This document shows, one piece after another, positions 47,716 through 56,410 of a DNA stretch of 64,000 bases; position 1 is the stretch's first letter, and each line of letters opens with the position of its first letter. This DNA is from Modicisalibacter sp033446685. Its GTDB lineage: Bacteria > Pseudomonadota > Gammaproteobacteria > Pseudomonadales > Halomonadaceae. The notes beneath the pieces are model-generated. The model was not told the DNA's origin, made no database searches, and saw only the letters and a program-made list of their open reading frames with translations. The stretch spans positions 124,001 to 188,000 of the forward strand of contig NZ_JAWQLY010000009.1 in NCBI RefSeq assembly GCF_033446685.1, given 5' to 3'. The translations under genes and the position numbers were made by a program.

Positions 47716-48213
47716 ATGCAGCGCGAGCCGAGTAACATTTTTGGCCAGGTATTCAATGCCTTCGAACCGTGGGCCAAGCTCAACAACGCCATCATCAACA
47801 ATATGCAGAATACCATCCAGTTTCAATTGGAGGCGCTGCAGCGGTACAACCACCTGGGCGCCGAGCATTTGAAAGCGACCAATGGCTCGCAGGATATGAG
47901 CGACGTTCAGCATTACGGCGAGAGGCTCGGCAGCTGGCTGGATCAGATGATGAACGATTTCCGAACCATGGCCGACTTGGGCATGGAATTTCGTGACGAG
48001 CTGAGTGAGGCATTTTCCGAAGTGGGCAGCCAGATATCCCATCAGGTTGAAGACATTTCCCACCAGATCGATGAAGCCAGTCAGCGGGCTGTCACTTTTG
48101 TACAAGATTTCGAGCATGAAGAGGTGGATACAGCCAAAGCCAGGACAAGCAAAACGACTTCAAAAAGCGGCGCACAGCAGGAGCCTTCTCGGCAAGCCAA
48201 GGGCCGGACATAA
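47716..48213 (+). CDS. phasin family protein
   Basis: A 165-residue, mostly alpha-helical amphipathic protein with phasin-like sequence (FNAFEPWAKLNNAIINNMQNTIQFQLEALQRYNHLGAEHLKA) and a Lys/Ser/Gln-rich tail (TAKARTSKTTSKSGAQQEPSR) like PHA-granule phasins. Phasins coat polyhydroxyalkanoate granules and can act as general chaperones. A PHA synthase gene is 10 kb away in the same block. Strong AGGAGG site. Confidence 0.78.
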   Translation: MQREPSNIFGQVFNAFEPWAKLNNAIINNMQNTIQFQLEALQRYNHLGAEHLKATNGSQDMSDVQHYGERLGSWLDQMMNDFRTMADLGMEFRDELSEAFSEVGSQISHQVEDISHQIDEASQRAVTFVQDFEHEEVDTAKARTSKTTSKSGAQQEPSRQAKGRT

Positions 48214-48241
48214 CCTTGCCCGTCCTGAACATCCAGTCTCC

Positions 48242-48260
48242 AGGGGGCGAACAGCCCCCT
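48242..48260. terminator. hairpin between convergent phasin and ferritin-like genes
   Basis: AGGGGGC-GAACA-GCCCCCT, perfect 7-bp GC stem abutting the stop codon of the leftward gene. No T-run on either side. Confidence 0.5.
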
Positions 48261-48811
48261 CATTCTGCGCCTTGCCTCTTTCTTTCGGCTTCATTTCTCT
48301 CGGATTTTGACCGCTCTTCGAACCCAGGATAGGAAGGCGTTTCGGGCCAGTGAGTCTGAAAGGCGTGAAGGATTCTGCATTCGGCCTCTTTCTGGGCAAG
48401 AATATCGTTTAACAGGGTACGCAAGTTCCCGTGGCTGAGGTGCCGGACCCATGTCCGATACCGACATAAAGAGCTATGGGCGAGAAAATGCGCCTCGTCC
48501 AGTGACTGGAAAGCTACCGCTTCGCGCAGGAAGAAGAAGTGTTTGCCTTTTTGAGACATGTCGAATAATAAAGGCGTCGTCAAGAAAACGTCGTAAGGCA
48601 CCTCATGGGTTATATCCGTTTCGATGAGCCTATCCAGCCGGCCCTGGCATTCGCTGGTCAAGTCACTCATCAATTTGGACAAATTGTTTCGTAACGTGAG
48701 ATAACGTAAAGCAAGAATGTGATAGCGTCCCTTCTCGCTGGCTTCATGCTCGATGGCTTGTCGGAGAATGCCAGAGTCGGACACTGGCATTATGGAAACG
48801 TTGTTTTGCAT
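48260..48811 (-). CDS. ferritin-like helical protein of unknown function (paralogue of 9035-9556)
   Basis: 183 residues, predicted helical bundle. Matches to the protein of 9035-9556: GRYHILALRYLTLRNNLSKLMSDLTSE against GYHLLSLRFLPYSLALSRLFEVLANE, KHFFF against RHFFV, and AQKEAECRILH against EQKRTECRVLQ. A charged C-terminal tail (SKSERNEAERKRQ) is specific to this copy. AAGG precedes the ATG. An FNR-type box with a -10 element lies about 150-190 bases upstream. Confidence 0.7.
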   Translation of the reverse strand: MQNNVSIMPVSDSGILRQAIEHEASEKGRYHILALRYLTLRNNLSKLMSDLTSECQGRLDRLIETDITHEVPYDVFLTTPLLFDMSQKGKHFFFLREAVAFQSLDEAHFLAHSSLCRYRTWVRHLSHGNLRTLLNDILAQKEAECRILHAFQTHWPETPSYPGFEERSKSERNEAERKRQGAE

Positions 48812-48962
48812 GGTATAACCTTGACATAATCTAATTTAGGTATTGGGCGGTCAGTATTGATAAATCCTTAACCCCGCTGCAGGCCGGGTTTGTGGATTTA
48901 GATGGTGAATGTGATATGGCTAAATGAATACTGCCTAATGGATAAGATTGATAGCTCTCAAA

Positions 48963-49004
48963 AGCATACATGGCGAAGGGTGAATAAACCTTGATGTTGA
49001 GCAA
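48963..49004 (-). promoter_or_regulatory. FNR-type box with class II -10 toward the ferritin-like gene
   Basis: TTGATGTTGAGCAA (48991-49004) matches 9/10 bases of TTGAT-N4-ATCAA. On the minus strand TATGCT (48963-48968, 4/6) begins 22 bases after the box, giving class II spacing toward 48260-48811 with a leader of about 145 bases. On the plus strand only TACGAA lies at the corresponding distance; a separate TATAGT at 49058-49063 could serve the gene at 49107. Confidence 0.5.
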
Positions 49005-49106
49005 GGTTTTGAAAATTATATCGCTTACGAAATTGAATTGATGTGCCTATACTCCAATATAGTTAAGGTGAAGCGTTTGCTAATTCAATAAAAGGTGGGG
49101 TTAAGC

Positions 49107-49295
49107 ATGACTATTTATCATGTTTACAAGGCTGTTTGTGTATCACCAGCGAGCGCTGACGAGACAGCGGAGTACTGGATCGTCGACAGCCGCGCGCCCA
49201 GCCAGCACTCGGATCGCCTGGTCGTGGATCGCTTTGACAGCCAGGAAAACGCCGAAGCGCAGGCAAAACGCCTGAACAAGGAACACGCCGCTTGA
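49107..49295 (+). CDS. small protein, function unknown
   Basis: 62 residues starting at the ATG at 49107, preceded by AGGTGGGG. Begins TIYHVYKAVCVSPASADETAEYWIVDS and ends in a helical ENAEAQAKRLNKEHAA. No signal peptide, membrane helix or known motif. The good ribosome site and codon pattern support it as real. It lies 48 bases before the outer-membrane protein gene. Confidence 0.6.
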   Translation: MTIYHVYKAVCVSPASADETAEYWIVDSRAPSQHSDRLVVDRFDSQENAEAQAKRLNKEHAA

Positions 49296-49343
49296 GCTTC
49301 GTCCGAGAGGCAAGGACAAAGCCTGGCCGGAGAGAAGTTGACC

Positions 49344-49868
49344 ATGAAAAACCGCGTTATGCTCGGTAGCACCGTCCTCTGTGTCGGGCTATTTGCAATA
49401 CCCGCTCAAGCGTATCACGGCGGCCATAGCGAGCAGTACTTCGCTGTCGATGTCCTTTTCTGGGAATATGATCCTGAAGAAGCATCTGCAGTGTCTGACA
49501 TGGGAGTACGGTTCCGTGCCGGAAAGTTATATAACGAATTCCTGGGTGTGGAAGGCCATCTGGCAACGGGAGGCTCCGACGAAGAAGAGCGCAGTGAAGG
49601 TGAACTGGACTATCTGGCGGGCGTTTATGGCAAATTGGCTCTTCCTATAGACCAAAAGTTGCATCTTTACGCATTGTTGGGCGTCAGTACGCTCGGTGGT
49701 GATTTTACCCCGGGAGACGATAACGTTTCCGATCTGTCCGGTGGGTTCGGGGCAGAGTTGGGCATCACGCCGAATCTGGCGATCAACGCGGACTACATGC
49801 GTTATGCCGATACCTCGGAAGCCATATTCGACTCGATCGGTGTGGGCGTGGTTTACCATTTTCGTTGA
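49344..49868 (+). CDS. small outer-membrane beta-barrel protein (YfaZ/OmpA-like fold)
   Basis: About 174 residues: signal peptide (NRVMLGSTVLCVGLFAIPAQA) followed by alternating hydrophobic/polar beta strands (YFAVDVLFWEYD, LDYLAGVYGKLALP, SGGFGAELGI, DSIGVGVVYHFR). The C-terminal residue sequence YHFR approaches the aromatic end used by the BAM complex, but with a final Arg instead of Phe. The start is the ATG at 49344 with GGAGA upstream. Barrel of about eight strands; role unknown. Confidence 0.7.
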   Translation: MKNRVMLGSTVLCVGLFAIPAQAYHGGHSEQYFAVDVLFWEYDPEEASAVSDMGVRFRAGKLYNEFLGVEGHLATGGSDEEERSEGELDYLAGVYGKLALPIDQKLHLYALLGVSTLGGDFTPGDDNVSDLSGGFGAELGITPNLAINADYMRYADTSEAIFDSIGVGVVYHFR

Positions 49869-49883
49869 CGTTACCGAGCCCCG

Positions 49884-50756
49884 TCATGGAGGGGCGTCCG
49901 ACCCTCGCTCTCCCAGTCGGGAGGCGGCAAGCTCGACAATCTCTTCGGTAATCTCTTCCTGACGCAGGCGGCGGAATTCGGCCAGCAGGGCATCGCGGCG
50001 TTGCTCGATATTGCCTTGGGCAGCCACCATGGCCTGTAGACGAGCCTCATTCTCGGCGGCAAACGACAGCATCAGGGCTTCGTGCAGTTCGGCATAGACA
50101 TACTCTTCAGCCAAGCTGGCAATCAGCTGGGCGGGAGCCAGCGTGACCCGCGGAGGTCGGCCATGGCGAGCCACGGGAAAGCGCGAATAGTCGAACGGTA
50201 ACAGAGGGCGGCTGACAATGGACTGGGCTTCTGCCTTACCTGGCAGGCCATGTATGAGCGTAACGCGGGTGGGAACGGCGTCGTCGAGTGCCGCATAGAG
50301 CGCCTCGGTAATGTCCCCCGCAAGCGCGGGCATTGCATCCGTGTGAACCGCCATGGAGGACGACCATGTGGGTGCCATTGCCCACTCTGCAGCGAGTATC
50401 AGGCCGCGCTCACCCACCAGGAACAGGGGGGCATCCAGTGAATTTCCGGATTCCAGCGCTTTCTCCAGAATGCGCTCATTGAAGCCGCCGGCAAAACCCT
50501 GCTCAGCACATAAAACGATGCGCAGGTGCCGCTGAGCCTTCGGCGATAGGACATCCGCCCGTCCCGTGACATTGACCAGTGACAAGGCTTCGCCGATGGC
50601 GGTGCCGATTATGTCAGCATAGGCGCGAATACCTTGCAGGTGTTGCTGAGCCTCGCGCGAACGGGCTGCAGCGATCCCGCGCATGGCGGTGATTACCAGG
50701 CCAAGTTCTCGGGTCGTGCCGAGATGGGCTGTGACGTCGTTCAGTCGACCGCTCAT
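49884..50756 (-). CDS. atpG: N-ATPase gamma subunit
   Basis: 290 residues with the two long terminal helices of the rotor shaft: N-terminal LGTTRELGLVITAMRGIAAARSREAQQHLQ and C-terminal LSFAAENEARLQAMVAAQGNIEQRRDALLAEFRRLRQEEITEEIVE. It differs from standard AtpG in the loop sequence, as in N-ATPases. Last gene of the atpDCQRBEFAG order; it overlaps the atpA stop (ATGA). Confidence 0.9.
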   Translation of the reverse strand: MSGRLNDVTAHLGTTRELGLVITAMRGIAAARSREAQQHLQGIRAYADIIGTAIGEALSLVNVTGRADVLSPKAQRHLRIVLCAEQGFAGGFNERILEKALESGNSLDAPLFLVGERGLILAAEWAMAPTWSSSMAVHTDAMPALAGDITEALYAALDDAVPTRVTLIHGLPGKAEAQSIVSRPLLPFDYSRFPVARHGRPPRVTLAPAQLIASLAEEYVYAELHEALMLSFAAENEARLQAMVAAQGNIEQRRDALLAEFRRLRQEEITEEIVELAASRLGERGSDAPP

Positions 50757-52291
50757 TGAGATGACCCTGCGATATCGGTTGCCAGGGCCTGTACTTCCTC
50801 GATCAGTCGACAGCGCAAGGCGTCGTCGAGTGCATCGACGGCCAGGCTCTCGGCAGCGGGCATATCATTGCCCAGCCGGGCATCCAGCCAGCCCGGCAGG
50901 CGCTTTCTTAGCAGGGCGATGCGTGGCGGCGCCAAGTTATCGAAGATGCCCTCGGCGAGGGCCGCCAGCAGGGCGATCTGATCGATCCGGCGCAGGGCGT
51001 CGAAGCGGGGTTGGGTGAGCAGGGCGCGGATGCCGCGTCCACGCATGATCTGCTGCTTGACGTGGGCGTCGCTGAGTCCGCCGAAGCGGGTGAATATTTC
51101 AAGTTCCTGAAACTGCGAATATTCCAGTCGCAACCGGCCCGACACGTCGCGCAATGCGCGGGGCTGGGCCTTGCCTCCCACGCGGCTGACCGACAGGCCC
51201 ACGTCCACCGAAGGCCGTTGATTGGCTGCGGCCAGATGGGTGTCGAGCATGATCTGCCCATCGGTAATCGAGATCAGGTTGGTCGGAATATAGGCCGAGA
51301 GATTGCCGGCATCGGTCTGTGCGATCGGCAGCGCCGTCAGTGATCCGCCACCGCGCTCGGGACTGAGCTTGGCGGCCCGCTCGAGCAGGCGGGCATGCAA
51401 ATAAAATATATCGCCGGGGTAGGCTTCACGTCCCGGCGGTTCGTGGGTCAGCAGGGCCAGCTCGCGATGGGTGGCGGCATGCTGGCTGAGATCGTCGATG
51501 ACCACCAGGGCATGTTGGCCACGATTACGGAAGTACTCGGCGACACTAAAGCCTGAGAACGGCGCGACCCACTGCAGGCCGGCGGCGGCCGACGCGGCGG
51601 CGACAACGAAGATACAACGGCTCGGATCGCCATATTGACGCACGGACTCGATGACCTGTTGTACCGCCCGGGCACGCTGACCAACGGCGACGTACACGCA
51701 GATCACGTCGCTGTGCTGCTGATTGATGATGGCATCGACGGCCAGCGAGGTCTTGCCGGTGGCGTGATCGCCTATGATCAATTCGCGTTGACCGCGGCCG
51801 ATGGGAAACAAGGCATCGATTACCAATAATCCCGTGTCGAGCGGCTCGTTGACCAGGTCGCGCTCAATAATGGCAGGCGCGGCTCGTTCGATGGGCAGCG
51901 AGGTATCGGTCTCGAGCGGCTCGTCGCGGTCCAGCGGGCGACCGAGGGGGTCGATTACCCGCCCCAGCAGCGCCTCGCCGACCGGCACCTGAAGAATCTC
52001 GCCCGTGGCATGCACTTCGCTGCCGGCGGCGATGCTCCCGGTATCGTCCAGCAACACGGCACCGATATGCTTGGCATCGAGGGTCAGAGCAAAGCCGAGG
52101 CTACCATCGATGAAGCGCAGCAGTTCGTTGAGCTTGACGCTCGGCAGGCCGGAAACCCGGGCAATGCCGTCGGCGATCTGGGTGACGCGTCCGATCTCGC
52201 CGATCTCGACCCGAAAGGGCGTGCGCTCAAGGGTGGCCTGGTTGCGGGCTAGCCATGCATTGGCCGTGGCGTCAGGACTGTTCGATGTCAT
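50753..52291 (-). CDS. atpA: N-ATPase alpha subunit
   Basis: 512 residues. Nucleotide-binding, largely non-catalytic F1 subunit with P-loop GDHATGKTSL (about 165-175), a downstream IDDLSQHA and the alpha-type PSVDVGLSVSRVGGKAQ. The start at 52291 gives the family N-terminus; the frame from 52330 adds 13 residues overlapping atpF. No delta subunit gene is present in the operon, which is an N-ATPase trait (its role falls to the extended b subunit). Confidence 0.93.
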   Translation of the reverse strand: MTSNSPDATANAWLARNQATLERTPFRVEIGEIGRVTQIADGIARVSGLPSVKLNELLRFIDGSLGFALTLDAKHIGAVLLDDTGSIAAGSEVHATGEILQVPVGEALLGRVIDPLGRPLDRDEPLETDTSLPIERAAPAIIERDLVNEPLDTGLLVIDALFPIGRGQRELIIGDHATGKTSLAVDAIINQQHSDVICVYVAVGQRARAVQQVIESVRQYGDPSRCIFVVAAASAAAGLQWVAPFSGFSVAEYFRNRGQHALVVIDDLSQHAATHRELALLTHEPPGREAYPGDIFYLHARLLERAAKLSPERGGGSLTALPIAQTDAGNLSAYIPTNLISITDGQIMLDTHLAAANQRPSVDVGLSVSRVGGKAQPRALRDVSGRLRLEYSQFQELEIFTRFGGLSDAHVKQQIMRGRGIRALLTQPRFDALRRIDQIALLAALAEGIFDNLAPPRIALLRKRLPGWLDARLGNDMPAAESLAVDALDDALRCRLIEEVQALATDIAGSSQ

Positions 52292-53021
52292 GCAGTGACA
52301 TTTCCGTCTTGAGGCGTGCCAGGTCGGCACGCAGACTGTTGCGTACCACGCTATGCTCGGTTTCCAGCTCCAGCCCGGCGATCAGCCCGGGGTCGACAAT
52401 GACTTCAGGCAGAGTTGCGCCCCCCACGGCCTGCTGCAGGGCGGCATTCAAGACGCGATGCTCGTTGTCGGTCAGTGGCCGGGGAACCGTGAGACGCCAG
52501 GAGGCGTTGGGTTGGTTCAACGAACGACGTGTCTCAGCCGGCAGCGAAGCTAGCCCTTCAACGAGACCCTCGATGAAACCCTCGATCCGGGCGCCGTCCG
52601 GCAGGCGCTGCATCAGCTTGCCGGCGATAGCCAGCGCCAGCTCACCGGCGCGTGTCTCGATGTCGGATTGCAGGGCCTGTCGCTCGGCGCGAAGCGACTC
52701 CTGAGCCTGGTGATGGAGATGGTCGATCTCGGCCTCGGCTTCCTTCAGGCGCTGGCGCCGGGCCTGGTCGGCGTCACGTTCAGCCGCTTGCAGGGCAGCG
52801 GCACGCTGGCGGTCGGCCTCGGCCCTGGCCTGGTCGGCCGCTTCACGAACCTGCCGGGCGTCGTCCTTGGCGGCTGCGGCCTCGTCGAGCAGCTGGTTGG
52901 CTGCTTGCTGGCGTTCGAGGATGATTGCCGCTATCGGCTTGAAAAGAAAACGTGACAGCAGCCAGAGCAGGACGAGAACGTTAAGGGTCTGCAGCCCCAG
53001 GGTCCACCAGTCGAGGGTCAT
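52272..53021 (-). CDS. atpF: N-ATPase b subunit (extended)
   Basis: 249 residues, longer than the usual ~156-residue b subunit. One N-terminal membrane helix (WWTLGLQTLNVLVLLWLLSRFLF), a long Ala/Glu/Arg-rich coiled coil (about 35-130) and a C-terminal domain that may replace delta (about 140-245, with ENEHR..ALQQAV and LIAGLELET). The start at 53021 (MTLDWW) rather than 53066. The fused length agrees with the absence of a separate delta gene. Confidence 0.88.
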   Translation of the reverse strand: MTLDWWTLGLQTLNVLVLLWLLSRFLFKPIAAIILERQQAANQLLDEAAAAKDDARQVREAADQARAEADRQRAAALQAAERDADQARRQRLKEAEAEIDHLHHQAQESLRAERQALQSDIETRAGELALAIAGKLMQRLPDGARIEGFIEGLVEGLASLPAETRRSLNQPNASWRLTVPRPLTDNEHRVLNAALQQAVGGATLPEVIVDPGLIAGLELETEHSVVRNSLRADLARLKTEMSLHDIEQS

Positions 53022-53025
53022 CGGC

Positions 53026-53274
53026 CTACCCAATGAAAGGATTGGCAAACAGCACCAGCACGGCAATTACCAGGCAGTAGATGGCCATGGTCTCGATCAT
53101 TGCCAGCCCTACGAAGAGGGTCCGCGATAACGTGCCGGCCGATTCGGGCTGACGGGCGATGGCGTCCATGGCGGCCGCCACGGCCCGGCCTTCGGCGAGC
53201 GCGGGGCCGATGGCTCCGAAGGAGACGGCAATCGCCGCCGCGAGAATGCTGACGATCTGAATGAGATTGTCCAA
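53026..53274 (-). CDS. atpE: N-ATPase c subunit with Na+-type binding motif
   Basis: 82 residues, two-helix hairpin. Helix 1 has GPALAEGRA with Glu28 where the Na+-dependent Ilyobacter c subunit has Gln32; helix 2 has E61-T62-M63-x-x-Y66, matching its E-S-T-x-x-Y. The two carboxylates and E-T..Y pattern are those described for N-ATPases and predict Na+ rather than H+ coupling. ARQPE loop contacts gamma/epsilon. Confidence 0.92.
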   Translation of the reverse strand: MDNLIQIVSILAAAIAVSFGAIGPALAEGRAVAAAMDAIARQPESAGTLSRTLFVGLAMIETMAIYCLVIAVLVLFANPFIG

Positions 53275-53275
53275 C

Positions 53276-53971
53276 TCAAGACTCCTTATGTTCCACAGAA
53301 TGCGGCGTCGGGGGCTCTTCCACGGCGGCGCCCAGGAAAACCATGGCGAGAACGCTGAAGATGTAGGCCTGGATGGCTCCCGTTAAAAGATCCAGCGCCA
53401 TGAACGGGATCGGCACCAGCAGCCCTGCCAACGATAGGGTGATGCCCAGCACGAACACGCCGCTCATGATGTTGCCGAAGAGGCGCACGATCAGTGAGAA
53501 CGTGCGGGTAAGCTGTTCGACCAGGTTCAGCGGAACCATCATCCAACTTGGCTCGGCGAAGGTGTGCAGATACCCCGCCAGACCGCGGGTCGCCACGCCA
53601 TAGCCGATGCTGGCTGCCAATACGATCAAGGCAAGCACGATATCGGTCTCCAGATGCGCCGTCGGCGGCTCGATGCCGGGAATCAGCGCTGACCAGTTGG
53701 CGGCGAGGATGAACAGAAACAGCGTGCCGATCAGTGCCCGGTAGGGTTCGGGAGAGACCTGCATGGTGTCGCGCAACTGGTGATCGAGGGTCTCGACGAA
53801 TAGCTCAAGGGCACTCTGGGCCTTTCCGGGACGCAACGAGAGTCTTCGGGTCAGCGCCCAACTGCCAGCAGTACTTGCGACGATCAGCAGCCAGGTCACG
53901 GTGACGGCGGCACTGATCGGCACCGGGCCGACATGGAACAGGGCGGAGGTGACCAGCGGGGAGTCGTTCAT
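53276..53971 (-). CDS. atpB: N-ATPase a subunit
   Basis: 231 residues, 5-6 transmembrane helices, with the essential Arg in the penultimate region RTFSLIVRLFGNIMSGVFVLGITL. It forms the ion half-channels against the c ring. The start at 53971 (MNDSPLV) is used; the frame to 54274 overlaps atpR and is not coding. It overlaps atpR by 4 bases. Confidence 0.92.
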   Translation of the reverse strand: MNDSPLVTSALFHVGPVPISAAVTVTWLLIVASTAGSWALTRRLSLRPGKAQSALELFVETLDHQLRDTMQVSPEPYRALIGTLFLFILAANWSALIPGIEPPTAHLETDIVLALIVLAASIGYGVATRGLAGYLHTFAEPSWMMVPLNLVEQLTRTFSLIVRLFGNIMSGVFVLGITLSLAGLLVPIPFMALDLLTGAIQAYIFSVLAMVFLGAAVEEPPTPHSVEHKES

Positions 53972-54237
53972 GGCGTCGTCGCCCTTCGCGTACGTAATGT
54001 GAGGTGACGCGCTACCAGTAGCCCGGCCAGGCCAGCCAGTACGGCGAGCGCCCCCCAATGGGCCAGGCCGGCCAGCACGGCGACCGTGACCGTCAGGCGC
54101 AGGATCTGGATGCCCAAGGCCCGCCATGTCCTGCCGGCCAGGAACAGCTTGAGATTCCAGGCCAGCGACAGGAAGTGGACCAGGCCGCCTGCCAGGCCCA
54201 GAGCCAGGCCTGCCATGACCTGTTCGATCGGGTTCAT
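53968..54237 (-). CDS. atpR: N-ATPase-specific membrane subunit AtpR
   Basis: 89 residues, two to three membrane helices (VMAGLALGLAGGLVHFLSLAWNLKLFL, LTVTVAVLAGLAHWGALAVLAGLAGLLV). Position between atpQ and atpB and the mixture of His/Asn within helices fit AtpR, found only in N-ATPase operons and thought to assist c-ring assembly or ion access. Confidence 0.85.
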   Translation of the reverse strand: MNPIEQVMAGLALGLAGGLVHFLSLAWNLKLFLAGRTWRALGIQILRLTVTVAVLAGLAHWGALAVLAGLAGLLVARHLTLRTRRATTP

Positions 54238-54274
54238 CTCGCTGGCTCCTTGTAGGGCGATGGCTTTCGTTCAA

Positions 54275-54550
54275 TCATTGCCGGTGCATCCAGCGCCAGG
54301 CCGACCACAGGCCGATTCCCGCACCCACGAAAAGCAGCGCTGCAGCGAACAGCACGCCGGTGCCCAGCAGGCGGTCGAGCCAGCGCCCCAGCAACAGGCC
54401 CAGCAGCAGGGGAATGACGATGGCCCATCCCAGTACGCCGATCTGGCCCAGACGCCTCGCCAGTGACGGTTCTGGATCTTCCTGGCCGCGTCGGGCGCGT
54501 TCCGCGGCACGCCGGGCAGCGTCGCGCACATGATTGGGCTCATGGCTCAT
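54275..54550 (-). CDS. atpQ: N-ATPase AtpQ (AtpI-like, F0F1 subunit)
   Basis: 91 residues: a charged N-terminal helix (HVRDAARRAAERARRGQEDPEPSLARRLGQIG) and two membrane helices (WAIVIPLLLGLLLGRWLDRLLG, AALLFVGAGIGLWSAWRWM). It resembles AtpI and corresponds to AtpQ of N-ATPases. The start is the ATG at 54550, which overlaps the end of atpC. Confidence 0.82.
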   Translation of the reverse strand: MSHEPNHVRDAARRAAERARRGQEDPEPSLARRLGQIGVLGWAIVIPLLLGLLLGRWLDRLLGTGVLFAAALLFVGAGIGLWSAWRWMHRQ

Positions 54551-54986
54551 TGTCGCCCCCTTCATGCATCGTCGTTTCATGGCCAGGGCGCAGGTAGCGC
54601 ACCAACTGGCGTACTGCCTGGGTGTGTAGACGCAGGTGCTCGACACGCGCCTGACGGATATTGTCGCGCTGCTGCTCGCGGGCCTGGTGAACGTGCGCTT
54701 CCAGCGCCTCGAGATCGTCGCCGATTACGCCCTCGCGACAGGCAATGCGCAATTCGCGCCTCACCAGGCTCAGTACGCCACTGTGCACTGCGCAGTAGCC
54801 GCGGCTATCCTCACTGCAGCGCCAGCGCACCACTGAGGGCGAGAGTACGGTCAAGAAATCCACGTGGCCGGGCAACAGGCCAAAGCTGCCGCTGGCATCC
54901 TCGGCGCGCAAGGCCACGATATCATCGCGTTCGAGGAGGATCTGCTGTGGCGTGGCGATCACCAGGTGAAACGGTGCATGGCTCAT
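54540..54986 (-). CDS. atpC: N-ATPase epsilon subunit
   Basis: 148 residues: N-terminal beta-sandwich (FHLVIATPQQILLERDDIVALRAEDASGSFGLLPGHVDFLTVLSPSVV) and a C-terminal helical hairpin (ALEAHVHQAREQQRDNIRQAR). The LLPGH motif is diagnostic. Its start overlaps the end of atpD by 4 bases. Confidence 0.9.
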   Translation of the reverse strand: MSHAPFHLVIATPQQILLERDDIVALRAEDASGSFGLLPGHVDFLTVLSPSVVRWRCSEDSRGYCAVHSGVLSLVRRELRIACREGVIGDDLEALEAHVHQAREQQRDNIRQARVEHLRLHTQAVRQLVRYLRPGHETTMHEGGDNEP

Positions 54987-56410
54987 GGCATTCGGTCTCC
55001 GGTCTCGCCTTGGCTAGTCGCCTGTTCCTTGCTGCGTGCCTCGTCGAGTGTGCCGACCATATACAGCGAGCGTTCCTGCCAGTCGTCGCATTCCCCATCC
55101 AGAATGGCCTGACAACCCGCCAGGGTGTCATCGATCGCTACCGAGCGGCCAGGCATGCCGGTGAAGGCTTCCGTCACCGCGAACGGCTGGGTCAGAAAGC
55201 GTTGCAGGCGCCGAGCGCGTGCAACGATACGCCGGTCCTCGCTACCCAGTTCCTCGACCCCGAGCAGCGAAATCACATCCTGCAGGCTGCGATAATGCTC
55301 GATGGTGCGACGCACCTCGGTAGCGAGGGTGAAGTGGGTTTCGCCGACAATCAGTGGATCGAGCAGAACCGATGACGAGGCAATCGGATCGATGGCCGGG
55401 TACATGCCTTGGGCCGCCATGGCTCGGGACAGTACGACCATGCTATCCATATGACTGGCTAGGGCGGTGACCGCGGGGTCGGTAAAATCGTCGGCGGGGA
55501 CATAGACGGCCTCGATCGCGGTGACGGCCACCCCTTCCACCGAAACGATGCGCTCCTGCAGGGCGGCCACCTCGTCGGCCAGCGTTGGCTGGTAGCCAAC
55601 GCGCGAGGGCAGGCGACCGAGCAGGCCGGATACCTCGGCGCCGGCCTGGACGAAGCGAAAGACATTATCCATCAGCAGCAGTACGTTCTTGCGGCGTTCA
55701 TCGCGGAAATACTCGGCGATGGACAGTGCCGTCAGTGGAACACGCCAGCGTGCGCCGGGAGGCTCGTTCATTTGTCCGTAGACGAGCACGGTATGCGGCA
55801 GGACACCGGATTGGCGCATGTCGAGGAGCATCTCGTGCCCTTCGCGAGAGCGTTCGCCAACGCCGGCAAATACGGAAATGCCTTGATAACGCTCGACCAT
55901 GGCATGGATCAGTTCCATGACCAGTACGGTCTTGCCGACCCCGGCGCCACCGAACATGGCCGCCTTGCCACCCTGAACCAAGGGCGTCAGCAGATCGAGG
56001 ACCTTGAGGCCCGTGGCGAAGCGCTCGCTGGTCGCATGCTGCGCGGCCAGCGCGGGGGGTGGCTGATGAATCGAACGCCGAGCAGTGTCATCGGGCAAGG
56101 CGGGGCCGGCGTCGCCAGGGATACCGGTCACGTCGAGCAGTCGCCCCAGCACGAGGTCGCCCACCGGCACGCTGAGCGGACCATTGAGTCCCTGCACCCG
56201 AACACCCCGGGACAGACCCGAGGTGTTCGCCAAGGCAATGCTGCGTACATGGTGGTCGTCCAGATGGGCTTGCACCTCAACCAGTAGCGCAGAGCCATCC
56301 TCGCGCAAAATGGCCAACGCTTCATTGATGCGTGGCAAGCCGTGGGGAAACGCGACGTCGACTACCGCGCCGCGTACGGCGCTCACCCATCCCAGGAGTT
56401 CTTCAGCCAT
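54983..56410 (-). CDS. atpD: N-ATPase beta subunit
   Basis: About 475 residues. Catalytic F1 subunit with P-loop GGAGVGKTVLVMEL (about 147-160), GERSREGHEM, and the DELSEED-region equivalent before SLQDVISLLGVEELGSEDR. The start at 56410 is used (AEELLGWVSAVRGAVVDVAF); its first bases overlap the 3' end of ftsH. As in N-ATPases it is the first atp gene, not near the end as in standard atp operons. Confidence 0.93.
   Translation of the reverse strand: MAEELLGWVSAVRGAVVDVAFPHGLPRINEALAILREDGSALLVEVQAHLDDHHVRSIALANTSGLSRGVRVQGLNGPLSVPVGDLVLGRLLDVTGIPGDAGPALPDDTARRSIHQPPPALAAQHATSERFATGLKVLDLLTPLVQGGKAAMFGGAGVGKTVLVMELIHAMVERYQGISVFAGVGERSREGHEMLLDMRQSGVLPHTVLVYGQMNEPPGARWRVPLTALSIAEYFRDERRKNVLLLMDNVFRFVQAGAEVSGLLGRLPSRVGYQPTLADEVAALQERIVSVEGVAVTAIEAVYVPADDFTDPAVTALASHMDSMVVLSRAMAAQGMYPAIDPIASSSVLLDPLIVGETHFTLATEVRRTIEHYRSLQDVISLLGVEELGSEDRRIVARARRLQRFLTQPFAVTEAFTGMPGRSVAIDDTLAGCQAILDGECDDWQERSLYMVGTLDEARSKEQATSQGETGDRMP

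Noticed and set aside
48819..48834. Similarity of CCTTGACATAATCTAA to the complement of 47547-47570
   Set aside because: The shared parts are split by six extra bases and one copy overlaps a Shine-Dalgarno site; probably chance in AT-rich DNA.
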